Position numbers and translations under genes: made by a program. 64,000 nucleotides of DNA from Telmatobacter sp. DSM 110680 (GTDB taxonomy: Bacteria > Acidobacteriota > Terriglobia > Terriglobales > Acidobacteriaceae). The notes beneath the pieces were generated by a model, which searched no databases, was not told the DNA's origin, and saw nothing but the letters and a program-made list of their open reading frames with translations. How positions within the stretch are numbered: position 1 is the first letter of the stretch; the number at the start of each line of letters is the position of its first letter. The stretch covers positions 2,666,001-2,730,000 of the forward strand of contig NZ_CP121196.1 in assembly GCF_039994875.1 (NCBI RefSeq), written 5' to 3'. Positions 42,464 to 53,767 of the stretch are shown here, piece by piece.

Positions 42464-43450
42464 ATGAAGGCGATGAAATGTGTTGCGTTGGCCCTGGTGG
42501 CCTTTGGAGTTGCATTCACGACAGGCTGCGACAGGCACTCGAATAAAGAAGTCTTCTACATGGTGTCGTCAAACATGGCGCTGCCGTACTGGCAGACCGC
42601 CGCCAAGGGTTTCAACAAAGCAGCTTCGCAATACAAGGTCACCGCGAAAGTGGTGGGTCCTGAAAACTACGATCCGCAGGCAGAATTGGCGGAGTTGCAG
42701 AAGGCAGTTGCGGCAAAACCCGCCGGCATTCTGATTTCAGTCGCGGATGTGTCTGTACTTGGACCCGCGATTGATTCGGCGATCGGCGCCGGTGTTCCCG
42801 TGATCACGATCGATTCTGATGCGGTGGGGAGCAAGCGGCTGTTCTTCATCGGCACGAACAATCTGGAAGCCGGAAGAATGGGCGGCCATCGCGTGATTGA
42901 ACAACTGGGCGGCGTCGGAAACGTGGTGTTCTTCACGATTTCAGGTCAGCCGAATATGGAAGAGCGGCTGAAGGGATTCAAGGACGTTTTGGATACCCGG
43001 CCTGGAATTCACATTATTGACGTAATCGACATCAAGAACGACGCCCGTACGGCGTTCGACAAGACCCAGGAGTTGATGGTGCAGACGGGGCCCAAAAAAA
43101 TCAATGCGTTTGTCTGTCTCGAATCAGCATCGGGGAAAATGGTCTCGGACGCGGTTAAGCGCACGAATGCTGGTGATCGCGTTGTGGTGGCCTGGGACGT
43201 GAATCAAGACACCCTGGACGGTATCAAGGGTGGCTCTATCAACGCAACGGTTGCGCAAAAGCCTTTCACGATGGGATTTATAGGCTTGCGGTCACTCGAC
43301 GAGATTTTCCATGCGCCGCCGGTTGCGCTGTCAACGGACTATAGCCAAGATGCATTTTCGCCGTTCCCGGTGTTTATCGACACCGGTACTTCACTGGTCG
43401 ATAAGCACAACGTGGACGCCTATATTTCGTCCGCCGAGGCGCATCAGTAA
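42464..43450 (+). CDS. Sugar-type ABC substrate-binding lipoprotein, orphan
   Basis: The 328-residue exported protein is a type 1 periplasmic binding protein like RbsB. It has a lipoprotein-like signal (CVALALVAFGVAFTTGCD), then VFYMVSSNMALPYWQTAAKG, QAELAELQKAVAAKPAGILI and PVITIDSDAVGSKRLFFIGT, then NAFVCLESASGKMVSDAV. Sugar or autoinducer-like ligands are typical of the family. No permease or ATPase gene is nearby. GGAGG lies upstream of the ATG, TATAGAAT at 42328 is a possible -10, and a strong terminator follows. Confidence 0.9.
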   Translation: MKAMKCVALALVAFGVAFTTGCDRHSNKEVFYMVSSNMALPYWQTAAKGFNKAASQYKVTAKVVGPENYDPQAELAELQKAVAAKPAGILISVADVSVLGPAIDSAIGAGVPVITIDSDAVGSKRLFFIGTNNLEAGRMGGHRVIEQLGGVGNVVFFTISGQPNMEERLKGFKDVLDTRPGIHIIDVIDIKNDARTAFDKTQELMVQTGPKKINAFVCLESASGKMVSDAVKRTNAGDRVVVAWDVNQDTLDGIKGGSINATVAQKPFTMGFIGLRSLDEIFHAPPVALSTDYSQDAFSPFPVFIDTGTSLVDKHNVDAYISSAEAHQ

Positions 43451-43782
43451 CAAATGGGCTGGGAGTCGGATTGGAAAGAACAGAACTTAACTAAACAGCG
43501 CGGCAGCGTTCATGTAAATGAAAGCTGCCGCAAGTTTTTTGTGACAGAATGACGGCGATTAGAACTCGCTGCGATGTAAACGTAATGCTAAATCGATTCC
43601 TAAAAAAATTCCTCGGAACTCATCCGAAGAGGCCTTGACGCTGGGCGGAATTGGGTCCAACATAGGCAGCAAATAGCCGTTGTGCGCTTGAGGATGATCT
43701 CTTCAGGAGAACACTCGCTGACAACGAAATGATCGACCGGGCTCGATAGCCAATTTTCGCGAAAAGAAATGCGGGACGAGCA
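43451..43782. other. 332-bp gap after the substrate-binding gene
   Basis: It holds the terminator at 43500-43540 and otherwise nothing that I can support. The minus-strand frames across 43600-43899 overlap the start of the next gene and show no family features. Confidence 0.5.
43500..43540 (+). terminator. Rho-independent terminator of the substrate-binding gene
   Basis: An 8-bp stem (GCGGCAGC / GCTGCCGC) continues through a mismatch into TTCAT-GTAA-ATGAA and is followed by six T. Confidence 0.94.
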
Positions 43783-44124
43783 ATGGTAGTCAAAACGCAA
43801 CTGAAAGGCAGCGAAGTCACGGGGCTGCGTATTGGCGCGCGAAATGTGCGCAGGTACTTTCCCAAGGACATCCGCGTGATTGAGTTGCAGCTTGATCACT
43901 TACAAATACAGTGCGGACTTTCTCCGCAGTTCTGGCAGGGACAGCCGGAGATTCACGATCCTCGCCTGTGCGAATGGTTGGATTTCAAAGTTATTCACAA
44001 CCAGGGGGGACGCAAGGAAGTCAGACTGGCAATGATTCCGTCCGGCAAAAATATCTTCACGCTGCGCCCTTCTGCGTTAAAAGGCGACGGAATGAGCAGC
44101 ATGGAGCCACTGGCGGCGGCCTGA
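43783..44124 (+). CDS. Hypothetical soluble protein
   Basis: I do not recognise this 113-residue protein. It has no signal or TM segment. It is a mixed alpha/beta sequence with two blocks that look conserved: [16 protein letters not shown] followed by [20 protein letters not shown], and [19 protein letters not shown] near the end. The ATG at 43783 has GGGACGAG upstream. The following gene starts 42 bp later on the same strand, so the two may be co-transcribed. Confidence 0.6.
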   Translation: MVVKTQLKGSEVTGLRIGARNVRRYFPKDIRVIELQLDHLQIQCGLSPQFWQGQPEIHDPRLCEWLDFKVIHNQGGRKEVRLAMIPSGKNIFTLRPSALKGDGMSSMEPLAAA

Positions 44125-44166
44125 GTTCGGGTATTCGCGACTAGCTCACGAGAAAGTGTGGTTTAG

Positions 44167-44673
44167 ATGAAACGGCACCTCGAAAATAGAGCGATCGAAG
44201 CGTTGCGGGAGACTTTGGGGCAAATCTCAGTAATCAAAATAAAAGAGATCGAGGTCGAAGATTTTCGTCCTCGCGGCGAGCGAACGATCATCGCGCGCGT
44301 CGAGATATACGGGCATGCCCATGAGTTGGTTTGCAAGTTGGTAGGGAGTGGCAATGCGCATGAATTGCAGCGCGCATTTTTGGAATTGGGTAAGCTCCAC
44401 GCCCGTTTCTCTAAAGGGACGACTTCAGTCTTGATTGCGCCTTCCTTGTCAGAAGAAGCCCAGGATTTATGCCGAGATAGCAATATTGGATTTTTGGATC
44501 TTGAAGGGAACGCCCGTCTCTATCTGGACGAAGTTTTCATCGTGAAGCGCTCGCTGCCACTTCACAAAACGCTTCCGCCTCGGGTTGAAACATTGCCCAC
44601 GTGCGAAACGGCCCACTTTGCAGATTTTGCAAAGAGCGCGCCGGGGTTCCTCAGCCAAGGCGGTAAACATTAA
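44167..44673 (+). CDS. Possible truncated AbiEi-like antitoxin / regulator
   Basis: The 168-residue protein shows a layout resembling the middle of type IV toxin-antitoxin AbiEi-like proteins, 'SVLIAPSLSEEAQDLCRDSN' then 'IGFLDLEGNARLYLDEVFI'. In longer relatives a winged-helix domain follows this block, but here the protein stops 40 residues later, with the stop inside a terminator stem. It could be a deletion derivative or a stand-alone module. No AbiEii-type toxin gene is nearby. The assignment rests on pattern memory, so it is tentative. No TM segment or signal. Confidence 0.5.
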   Translation: MKRHLENRAIEALRETLGQISVIKIKEIEVEDFRPRGERTIIARVEIYGHAHELVCKLVGSGNAHELQRAFLELGKLHARFSKGTTSVLIAPSLSEEAQDLCRDSNIGFLDLEGNARLYLDEVFIVKRSLPLHKTLPPRVETLPTCETAHFADFAKSAPGFLSQGGKH

Positions 44674-44703
44674 GGGCGACCAGTGCGCTGGCCGCCCTTA
44701 ATG
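44668..44703. terminator. Shared terminator between convergent genes
   Basis: An 11-bp stem (CATTAAGGGCG / CGCCCTTAATG) with an inner CCAG/CTGG pair spans the stop of the plus-strand gene. On the minus strand it is followed by TTTACC, downstream of the TPR gene. Confidence 0.75.
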
Positions 44704-44723
44704 TCCTGATGGTTCTGAGTAGG

Positions 44724-46883
44724 CTACTCAGGCTTGTTCGGACCGGTTGTATTCTCTTGCTTTGCCAGCTTTACGCGTGCCGTTTCCAGCTTCTTCTGAA
44801 CTTTGGCGACCTCGGTTGGTTCCACATCGGGAGGCGCAGATTTGGAATACTCCGACAGTGAGAGTTCCCACTGCGCAGCTGCGAGCCGAATGCGACCGGT
44901 CTTCTCGTAAAGATCCCCAAGGTGGTCGTGAACGGTGGGGTCGGTCTGATCGCGTTCAACGGCCTGGCGAAGATTCTCTTCAGCCAACTCGTACTGACCG
45001 AGCTTAAAGTAAGCCCAACCAAGAGAATCGAGATAGGCGCCATTCATCGGTTCGAGTTCGACGGCTTTGCGGATCATCTTTAAAGCTTCAGGGAGCCGGT
45101 TGCCTTTATCGGCCAACATGTAGCCGAGATAGTTCAACACCATGGCGTTATTGGGGTCGAGTTCGAGCGCCTGGTGGAAGTATTGCTCCGCCGGTTCGAA
45201 GTGCTTTTGCCGCTCCGCCAAGCCACCCTTCAGGAAGAGGAGGTAGATGTTGTCTTCCTTCTTGGAGGTGATGGACGTGGCCTTGTTGAGGGCATCTTCA
45301 GCATCTTTCCATTTGCGAAGGCGCGTGTAGATCTGTCCGAGGGTAATCCAAGTTTTCTGATCGTCGGGGTTGTTTTTTAGCAAGCCCTTGGCCATGGCAA
45401 TGCCTTCATCGTCCTTGCCTTGGTCCACAAGTTCAGCCGCAAGCATCAACTTCAATTCCTGGTCCTTGGGATTTGAGTCGACGGCCTTGTGGGAGACGGC
45501 GATCGCTTTATCAAACATTTTGGCGTCGCGATAGACATCGACCTGATTCTGATATCCACGGAGCGCGTTTTCGCCACCGAGATCGATCATCTTCTGGTAA
45601 GTGGAGATGGCTTCATCGACCTTGTTTTGCTCGTGATAAACCGCACCAAGCCGTTCGAGGAAGATTGCGCGATTGTTTTTTTCGTCAGCGGTATAAGCGC
45701 CATTAGCGTGAGAGGTCAGGTCGACCATGTGTTCGTAGACCTGGGCGGCCTCGTCATATCGGCCGAGAACATCGAGGAGCAGCCCTTCGTTGTATCCCGC
45801 CTCGAGAGAATCTGGGTCTTTCTTAACGGCTTTTTTAATGGTCGTGAGTGCTTCTTCGTATTTGCCCTGTCGGCGGAGGATCTCGCTGATGTGGACCGTT
45901 GTGCTGGAGTCTTGCGGATCGGCGTCTGCGAGTTGGCGGTATTGCTTTAGAGCCGCATCGAGCTGATTGTCGTTGAGGAGCGCCTGAGCGAGCGCAGCAA
46001 GGTTGTGCGCATCCTCAGGATCTAGATCGACAGCGCGCTTGTAAGCGTCGATTGCGTCTTTCGGCCGCTTTAGCTGGTCGTAAACGCCGCCTAGAGCAAA
46101 CTCCATCTTCGGAGTGCGCTCGGAGACAGGTACGGCTTCGATGACTTTCGAAGCATGCGCGAGGTCACCGTTCTCCGCGTAGAGTCGGGAGAGATTGAGA
46201 ACGACTTCTTCGGAATCAGGGTCGAGATCCTGGGCAGCCTTGAATTGCTCCTCTGCCTTTTCGTTCTGATGCTTCACCGTGTAGAGCTGTCCCAGTACCA
46301 TTCGATCTTCCACGCTTTTGGAGTCGAGTGTGACAATCTTCTGGAACTCGGCGATTGCCTGGTCGAGCGTGTTGCCGGTAGGGGACGAAGAGGAAACCGA
46401 GTTTTGCGCTTCACTCAACTGGCGCAGGTAGAGGCGGCCGAGCAGGCGGTGGGCATCGATATCGTTTGGCGAAGTTTTGAGCAGGCCGCGTGCGGTGGCT
46501 TCAGCCTCCCGCACTTGCCCGGTACGGAAGTACAAATCTGCCAGCTCATCGTTGAGCTGCGGCGATTCGGGGTCGGCGCTGAGAGCGGTTTTATATTCCT
46601 CAACGGCGTGGCGCATAAATTCCGGCCGGCCCGAGGCGATCGCGTCCTCTTCGTAAATATGCGCAAGGCCTGAGTGGTAGTAAGCCTGGGAACGGTCGGG
46701 AGCGGGTGTCGAAGCGGCCGTAGGGGTCGGTTTCGGGTCGGATTTGGGCTCCGAGGCGCTCGCTGGCGGCGGTTGTCCGGGCTTGGCCGGGGCATTTGGA
46801 GCTTGGGCAGCCAGAGAAGTTCCAGCAACCAGAGAAAGTGCGAGCGGCAGCCAAAGAGATGGCGATAATGTTTTTATTTTCAT
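44724..46883 (-). CDS. Exported tetratricopeptide-repeat protein
   Basis: The 719-residue protein has a signal peptide (LWLPLALSLVAGTSLAAQ), a Pro/Ala/Ser linker of about 40 residues, then some 15 TPR units of 34 residues through nearly the whole length, such as AIDAYKRAVDLDPEDAHNL and AEQYFHQALELDPNNAMVLN. A Lys-rich tail (VQKKLETARVKLAKQEN) ends the protein. It probably scaffolds envelope protein complexes; partners are unknown. A hairpin GGGAGG-N8-CCTCCC lies in its upstream region (46916-46935). Confidence 0.9.
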   Translation of the reverse strand: MKIKTLSPSLWLPLALSLVAGTSLAAQAPNAPAKPGQPPPASASEPKSDPKPTPTAASTPAPDRSQAYYHSGLAHIYEEDAIASGRPEFMRHAVEEYKTALSADPESPQLNDELADLYFRTGQVREAEATARGLLKTSPNDIDAHRLLGRLYLRQLSEAQNSVSSSSPTGNTLDQAIAEFQKIVTLDSKSVEDRMVLGQLYTVKHQNEKAEEQFKAAQDLDPDSEEVVLNLSRLYAENGDLAHASKVIEAVPVSERTPKMEFALGGVYDQLKRPKDAIDAYKRAVDLDPEDAHNLAALAQALLNDNQLDAALKQYRQLADADPQDSSTTVHISEILRRQGKYEEALTTIKKAVKKDPDSLEAGYNEGLLLDVLGRYDEAAQVYEHMVDLTSHANGAYTADEKNNRAIFLERLGAVYHEQNKVDEAISTYQKMIDLGGENALRGYQNQVDVYRDAKMFDKAIAVSHKAVDSNPKDQELKLMLAAELVDQGKDDEGIAMAKGLLKNNPDDQKTWITLGQIYTRLRKWKDAEDALNKATSITSKKEDNIYLLFLKGGLAERQKHFEPAEQYFHQALELDPNNAMVLNYLGYMLADKGNRLPEALKMIRKAVELEPMNGAYLDSLGWAYFKLGQYELAEENLRQAVERDQTDPTVHDHLGDLYEKTGRIRLAAAQWELSLSEYSKSAPPDVEPTEVAKVQKKLETARVKLAKQENTTGPNKPE

Positions 46884-47098
46884 GATCCTCGGGGATCCAG
46901 TGAATGTCTTATCCGGGGAGGCAACAATACCTCCCGACCGGGCGGTTAAAGCTTTGATGCCGCCAATGCGCCGACAAAGCCCGCCTATGTTAAAGACGAT
47001 TTTACCTGTGAATAGTCGCAGAGAACCATCGGAATGAGGCGTTTTCGGGAGCCTGGTAATCTAACTGGTTTCTTTGGGATTGTCGAAATGACCGAGTG

Positions 47099-49327
47099 TC
47101 AGAGATTTGAACCGAGCAGCCAACCACTGTCCCGGAGTGACTTAAGCTGACGGCGCATTATTTCAGTTTGCCGACTCATACGTTCGAGTTGCCGTTCACC
47201 GGGATGTTCTTCGGCGGGAATAATCAGAATGGTACCGTGATCCGGCTCGGGCCAAGTCGAATCGGGAACTTGATTCTGGGGATCCAATTGCGCGTCGAGC
47301 CACTGAAGGCGCTTCCGAAGTAAATTGAGCTGATTTTGGACCGCAGCGGATTGTTTCCAGCCCGATTCGCCTTGCAGTGCTGTGAGGGTGGTGACGCTTT
47401 GGGCAAAGCGGCGCAGGTACGTTACGAACGCAGTCGCAAAATGCGCAAAGGGCAGGCGCCTGGGCCAGGACTCCGCGAGCAGGCGTTGTAGCGATTCGTC
47501 AGTATCGTTGTGCGCGAGGCCAGCGCGCCGACGGGCACTTGCGAGGGAACGTGGCGAGGAGGAATCGCCCCTCCAAGCCGCTAATAGTTGCTCAAGATAA
47601 TTCCGGTCGGCGGCGAGGCTGGCGCGGAGGAACGCGGGTGCTCGATCGCGCTCATAGATGGGGAAGAGAAACATCATGGCAATGATGGAAATGACCGCTC
47701 CCGCAAACGTATTCAGGATGCGGATAAGAGCCAGTTGCCAATCGCCGGAATAGGGAAGCCACGCCAGCACGAACGCAGGCGTGAGAAAGAATGCAAAAGC
47801 CGCGTAGCTGATGGGCAGAACCGCAATGGCCAGCAGCGAAAGCGGAAAAAGAACGGCTGCGATGACGAGTTGGTTGTGCAGCAGCACAGCAAGGATGGCA
47901 GCGAAAATACCTCCGCCGACCGTGCCTCCAATGCGTTCAAGCCCGCGGCGAAGGGTGCCAGAGACGTGAGGCTGGAGCACGATGAGCGAAGTCAGTAGGA
48001 GCCAATAGCCATGGTCGATGTGCAGTAGAAGGATCAGTGCCACATCCAGCCCACACACAACAGTCACGCGCAGAGCATGACGCAGCGTCAAGGAACTGAA
48101 AGCAAAGTTGGCGGCGAGGAGATCGAGATTCGGACGTAGCCTGGATTGTCTCAGGCGTTGGTCGACGTGTTCTGCAAGCGCTGTTGTAGACGCGGGATCG
48201 CTGGAGACTTCTGGAGATTGGCCGAGCCGCAGTAACGATGCGCTTTCGATGGAAGACTGAAGAACAGAGGCAGATTCTGCGACCTGGGCCAGAAGAAAGC
48301 TGTCGTTCGGATCAGAAGAGTTGAGACAGCCCGCGAGATAGTGCGGCAATCGGTCCATTTCGCGCCATTTTGCGCGGGCATGCGCCACGGTCAAGCTGCG
48401 GCGACGTGTGAGCAGGGTCGCGATCCAGCGTTCGGCGGAGCGAAGGTCGGAGAGACTCTCGAGTCCACGCTGAAAGCATTTTGAGCCGCTTTGATTTGCG
48501 GCCTGCGCCTCCAGATGCTCAGCAAGCGCGACCGTGCGCGCAATGAGAAGATCGGCGTGTTCAAGCAGGACGACGAACTGGCGAGCACGTGTCGAATCCG
48601 CTTGACGCTCGCCCTGGGCGTTGGCAACGGCTTGCCAGCCATGCTCGACGGCTCGGCGAATCCGGTACTGGTGGTGCTGAGCGAGGCGATGCCAAAGGGC
48701 CGGTGCAGGAGTGAGACGGTTCGTTTCCTCCCGCGTGGCGAGGTCATAAACCGAACCCAGAAAGGAAGCAAGTTCGTTGTAGCAGTCGGCGACGGCGAGG
48801 CGGGCTGGACGATATGCGTCGAGCGGCCAAAGGAGCAAGGAGAGTACGGCTGCCCAAACGCCACCCGCGAAAAGAGCGATCGACCAGCTCAGCGCCGTGG
48901 TCCAGTTGGCGGGCGGTGCGCCAATGCCGCAGATGTAGATGACCTGTACGAGCAGACCTGCGGAGGAAAACGGCGGACCGAGTGCGGCGAGATAACTCCA
49001 AAAGAAGCAAAAGGCGATGGTGACGGGGACAGCCCATACAAGGCTTCGACCGGCGACGCAGCCAAGAAAAAGTCCCGCGGCACCTCCAAACGAAAGTGTG
49101 GCAAGACTCGCGAGTCGCGAGCGATAAGGTCCGCCAGTGTCGGCAAGGATGGCTTCGAATCCGCCCAGTGCAGCCCAGCCGAGAATACTTAGGCCAGCAA
49201 GATCTCCAATTACCAGGGGCGTACACAGCGCCACAGCAGCGCGTAGGCCGCGAAACCAATCCATCTGGCGCGCGAGGGAGCGCAAACGAGCGCGACCGAT
49301 GGTTGGGGACTCGGCGAAATTCGTCAT
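47099..49327 (-). CDS. FUSC-family transporter (YccS/AaeB-like)
   Basis: The 742-residue membrane protein has two six-TM bundles, each followed by a long cytoplasmic helical region: TM set at about 28-170 ([20 protein letters not shown] ... [16 protein letters not shown]) and about 405-560 ([40 protein letters not shown]). The GGTVGGG-type stretch is typical of the FUSC/aromatic-acid exporter core. It may export aromatic acids, but no membrane fusion partner is adjacent. It lies just downstream of purH on the same strand. Confidence 0.87.
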   Translation of the reverse strand: MTNFAESPTIGRARLRSLARQMDWFRGLRAAVALCTPLVIGDLAGLSILGWAALGGFEAILADTGGPYRSRLASLATLSFGGAAGLFLGCVAGRSLVWAVPVTIAFCFFWSYLAALGPPFSSAGLLVQVIYICGIGAPPANWTTALSWSIALFAGGVWAAVLSLLLWPLDAYRPARLAVADCYNELASFLGSVYDLATREETNRLTPAPALWHRLAQHHQYRIRRAVEHGWQAVANAQGERQADSTRARQFVVLLEHADLLIARTVALAEHLEAQAANQSGSKCFQRGLESLSDLRSAERWIATLLTRRRSLTVAHARAKWREMDRLPHYLAGCLNSSDPNDSFLLAQVAESASVLQSSIESASLLRLGQSPEVSSDPASTTALAEHVDQRLRQSRLRPNLDLLAANFAFSSLTLRHALRVTVVCGLDVALILLLHIDHGYWLLLTSLIVLQPHVSGTLRRGLERIGGTVGGGIFAAILAVLLHNQLVIAAVLFPLSLLAIAVLPISYAAFAFFLTPAFVLAWLPYSGDWQLALIRILNTFAGAVISIIAMMFLFPIYERDRAPAFLRASLAADRNYLEQLLAAWRGDSSSPRSLASARRRAGLAHNDTDESLQRLLAESWPRRLPFAHFATAFVTYLRRFAQSVTTLTALQGESGWKQSAAVQNQLNLLRKRLQWLDAQLDPQNQVPDSTWPEPDHGTILIIPAEEHPGERQLERMSRQTEIMRRQLKSLRDSGWLLGSNL

Positions 49328-49352
49328 GCCGTGAGCTTTCTGCTGCCTTGAA

Positions 49353-50954
<1,602 letters not shown>

Positions 50955-51085
50955 AGTTCTGCTCCTGATAGACCAAACAACAGACTACATGGAAATGCCT
51001 GGTCGAATTTGAGCGTAGATTTGCACCGGTTTGGAGTTCGGTTCTTGTGCGTAAATGGATGCAGGCGATGGATTAGAGTGGAGAT

Positions 51086-52000
51086 ATGAGTAGCATTCCC
51101 CCTCCACCCCAGGGAAACGGCTCCTATCGTGGGGGAGCCGGCGCAGAACCGGAAATTCTTAGACCGACTGCGGGCTACATTCCTACGCCACAACCGGTAG
51201 TGAGAAGGCGGCGATCTTTCTGGGCCACCGCTCCGGCGACCTATGTTCTGGTTGGCATCAATTGCGCTGTCTTTGTGGCAATGTTACTCAGGGGCGTTGG
51301 GGTTATCAGCCCAACCGCTGAGCAATTGATGCAGTGGGGCGCAAACAATGCTGGTTCGGTGCTGATCAACGATCAGTGGTGGCGGATTGTTACAGCGATG
51401 TTTGTGCACGTGGGCATCATTCATCTGGCTACGAATATGTGGTGCCTCTGGAACCTGGGGCTTCTGGCTGAACCCCTGATTGGCTCGTTTGGTGTTGCTG
51501 CAGTTTATGTGCTGACTGGCGCGGCGGGGAATTTGCTGTCGGTGATCTGGAATGCCCGGCATTTTAGCGTCGGGTTGTTCAACCAGCAAATGCAGCATCA
51601 GCCTTTCAATATGCTCGATTATTTTTCGCCTGGAGCGGGAGCATCGGGTGCCGTTTTTGGAATAGCAGGGGCGCTAATCGTGCTATTAAAGTCGCCCAAG
51701 CTTCCTGTGCCTCCGGCAGAGTTGAAGAAGCTGCGGAAGTCGGTCATCTATTTTGCTGTGATCAACCTGGTGATCGGTCTGTCTATCAGCCTCAATGTCG
51801 TATCGTCTCGTACCGGCATCAGCATTGATAATTCCGCCCACCTTGGCGGAGTGCTTTGCGGGTTGCTGTTTGCGATGCCGATGGTGCCCCGGCTCGGGAA
51901 TCCGCCGCAGGTGTTTCGCACGCGGCTGCAGATTGCTACAGGAATGATTGTGGGTATCCTCGTGCTATTCGGGTTTTTCATCACCGTCGTGACGAGTTAA
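51086..52000 (+). CDS. Rhomboid-family intramembrane serine protease
   Basis: The 304-residue membrane protease has six or seven TM helices. The catalytic Ser S187 lies in GAGASGAVFGIAGA and His H252 in NSAHLGGVLCG. The H113...N117 motif (IIHLATNMWCLWNLG) is on TM2, as in the GlpG fold. The N-terminal 45 residues are a Pro/Gly-rich cytoplasmic tail (MSSIPPPPQGNGSYRG). It cuts TM helices within the membrane; the targets are unknown. It diverges from purH. Confidence 0.93.
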   Translation: MSSIPPPPQGNGSYRGGAGAEPEILRPTAGYIPTPQPVVRRRRSFWATAPATYVLVGINCAVFVAMLLRGVGVISPTAEQLMQWGANNAGSVLINDQWWRIVTAMFVHVGIIHLATNMWCLWNLGLLAEPLIGSFGVAAVYVLTGAAGNLLSVIWNARHFSVGLFNQQMQHQPFNMLDYFSPGAGASGAVFGIAGALIVLLKSPKLPVPPAELKKLRKSVIYFAVINLVIGLSISLNVVSSRTGISIDNSAHLGGVLCGLLFAMPMVPRLGNPPQVFRTRLQIATGMIVGILVLFGFFITVVTS

Positions 52001-52098
52001 TAGCTCTGGCCGTTGGAGCGCTGGGAAAAATTTGCCTGGTGAATTATGCGAAAATCTGATTGAACGCTGCTCGTCTATCTCACTCCCGGAGGAAGACC

Positions 52099-53055
52099 AT
52101 GAGGCGTCGTGAATTCCTTAGACAGGCCGCTGTAACCGCGGCAACCGTCGCTGCTTCAAGCCAACTCAAAGCTAAAACTCCGACAAATCCAATTGCACGG
52201 CGACCGCTGGGGCGAACCGGCGAACAGCTTTCGATTATTGCTTTCGGCGGGATTGTTGTGATGAACGAAAATCCAGGCGAAGCTTCAAACATCGTGGCTG
52301 AAGCCGTTGACCGCGGTATCAATTACTTCGATATTGCTCCGAGCTACGGCGATGCACAGGAGCGGCTCGGGCCGGCGCTGGCACCCTATCGCAAAGACTG
52401 TTTTCTGGCCTGCAAGACGGAAGGCCGGATGAAGGACGACTCCCGCAAGCAGCTGGAAGAGTCTCTGCGCCTGCTGAAAACGGATCATGTGGACCTGTAT
52501 CAGTTCCATGCCCTGACGAAGATGACAGAACTCGACAAGGTTCTAGGGCCGGGCGGCGCCATGGAGACGATGGAAGCGGCGAAGAAAGAAGGGAAGATCC
52601 GCTACATCGGCTTTAGCGTGCATTCCGCAGAGACAGCGCTGGCCGCTATGGACCGCTACAACTTCGATACGATTCTGTTTCCGCTGAATTTTGTGCTCTA
52701 CACGGAGGCAGGATTTGGACCGCAGATTCTGAAGAAGGCGCAGGAAAAGAAGATGGGAATCCTCGCGCTAAAGGGTATGGCCAAAACGGTTTGGCCCGAC
52801 GATCAGAAGAAGGATCATCCTGAGCCGAAATGCTGGTACAAGCCGGCTGGATTTCCGGATGAGGCTTCGATGGGACTTCGCTGGACGCTGGGGCATCCGA
52901 TCACCGCAGCGATTCCGCCGGGGGATGAACGCTATTTCAGACTGGCCATGGATGTGGCGCAGAATTACAAGCCGCTGCAAGCGCATGAGGAACAGGCGCT
53001 GCTGACTGGGGCGCACGGCGTTGAGCCGATTTTTCACTTAGGGAATGATGTTTAA
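52099..53055 (+). CDS. Tat-exported aldo/keto reductase
   Basis: The 318-residue aldo/keto reductase has the catalytic tetrad D78, Y83 (NYFDIAPSYGDAQ), K106 (FLACKTEG) and H137 (YQFHALTKM). The N-terminus is a twin-arginine signal (MRRREFLRQAAVTAATVA), which would send the folded, cofactor-loaded enzyme to the periplasm. ATG at 52099 is fixed by GGAGG 7 bp upstream. The substrate is unknown. It is convergent with the XRE regulator gene, with a possible stem (GGGGC...GCCCC) in the 59-bp gap. Confidence 0.91.
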   Translation: MRRREFLRQAAVTAATVAASSQLKAKTPTNPIARRPLGRTGEQLSIIAFGGIVVMNENPGEASNIVAEAVDRGINYFDIAPSYGDAQERLGPALAPYRKDCFLACKTEGRMKDDSRKQLEESLRLLKTDHVDLYQFHALTKMTELDKVLGPGGAMETMEAAKKEGKIRYIGFSVHSAETALAAMDRYNFDTILFPLNFVLYTEAGFGPQILKKAQEKKMGILALKGMAKTVWPDDQKKDHPEPKCWYKPAGFPDEASMGLRWTLGHPITAAIPPGDERYFRLAMDVAQNYKPLQAHEEQALLTGAHGVEPIFHLGNDV

Positions 53056-53114
53056 CCGGGGCCAGGTGCGTCACTGGCCATGATGCCCAAAGCCCCGCCA
53101 GGCCGAAACAGTAA

Positions 53115-53459
53115 TTACCGCACCGCTGTCGAGGCGAACTTCTTCACCATCGCGAGCAGCAGCTTGCGGTCACTCTCGTTGAGATTTGTTGAATAGCGTC
53201 GAATTTGCGTAAGAAAGCGCAATTCCTCATCGCTAAGGTGTTGGGTGTTAACGGCGCCCAATGAGTCTTCGGCGAAAAACTGGGCGATAGGCAGATCGAG
53301 GGCGAGCGCGATCTTTGAGAGAGTGTCGAGCGAGGGAACGGTGTGTCCGTTCTCAACTCTCGACAGGTAGCACCGCAACAGGCCGGTCTTCTTTTCGATG
53401 TCGCCCTGGGATAGACCCTTTTGCAGCCGGTGTGCACGGATGGTGGTGCCGATCTTCAT
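53115..53459 (-). CDS. XRE-family helix-turn-helix regulator
   Basis: The 114-residue DNA-binding protein has an HTH_3 domain at about residues 4-60 (IRAHRLQKGLSQGDIEKKTG, LSRVENGHTVPSLDTLSKIA) and a C-terminal helical tail with a dimerising look (LTQIRRYSTNLNESDRKLLL). It diverges from the TonB receptor gene; the palindrome GTATCTGATAC at 53543 between them could be its operator. The ATG at 53459 is preceded by an in-frame GTG that is also possible. Confidence 0.88.
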   Translation of the reverse strand: MKIGTTIRAHRLQKGLSQGDIEKKTGLLRCYLSRVENGHTVPSLDTLSKIALALDLPIAQFFAEDSLGAVNTQHLSDEELRFLTQIRRYSTNLNESDRKLLLAMVKKFASTAVR

Positions 53460-53767
53460 CACGCCAAAGCTCTTTTCTGCTTCCGTGCAAAGGATAGACC
53501 CACGGTAGCTACCACTGAGTTATTGGCGTAAGAGTAAACATGGTATCTGATACAGTGCAAGCGGAAATCCGGGGACGAAACACCAGGAGTAACCTGCATG
53601 TAAACCAAGTAGTCAATAGCGGCTTCGAGCGGTGAAAGTCCTACTTGGACCTGCGCAACGAAAATGTGCAAAGTTCCGGACCATCTGATCGGCGGCGCGT
53701 TCCAGACGTAAACCTTCACGACTCGACGTCCGTCTGTCTGAATACGGGTTCGAGTGCGGGAGCATGG
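53460..53767. promoter_or_regulatory. 308-bp divergent region between XRE regulator and TonB receptor
   Basis: It contains an 11-bp palindrome GTATCTGATAC (53543-53553) near TTGGCG, which together may form the receptor's promoter and operator. A plus-strand frame from 53645 has no ribosome binding site and is likely non-coding before 53768. Confidence 0.4.

Noticed and set aside
53056..53114. Possible terminator between the aldo/keto reductase and XRE genes
   Set aside because: GGGGC and GCCCC can pair but the loop is long and no T-run follows on either strand.
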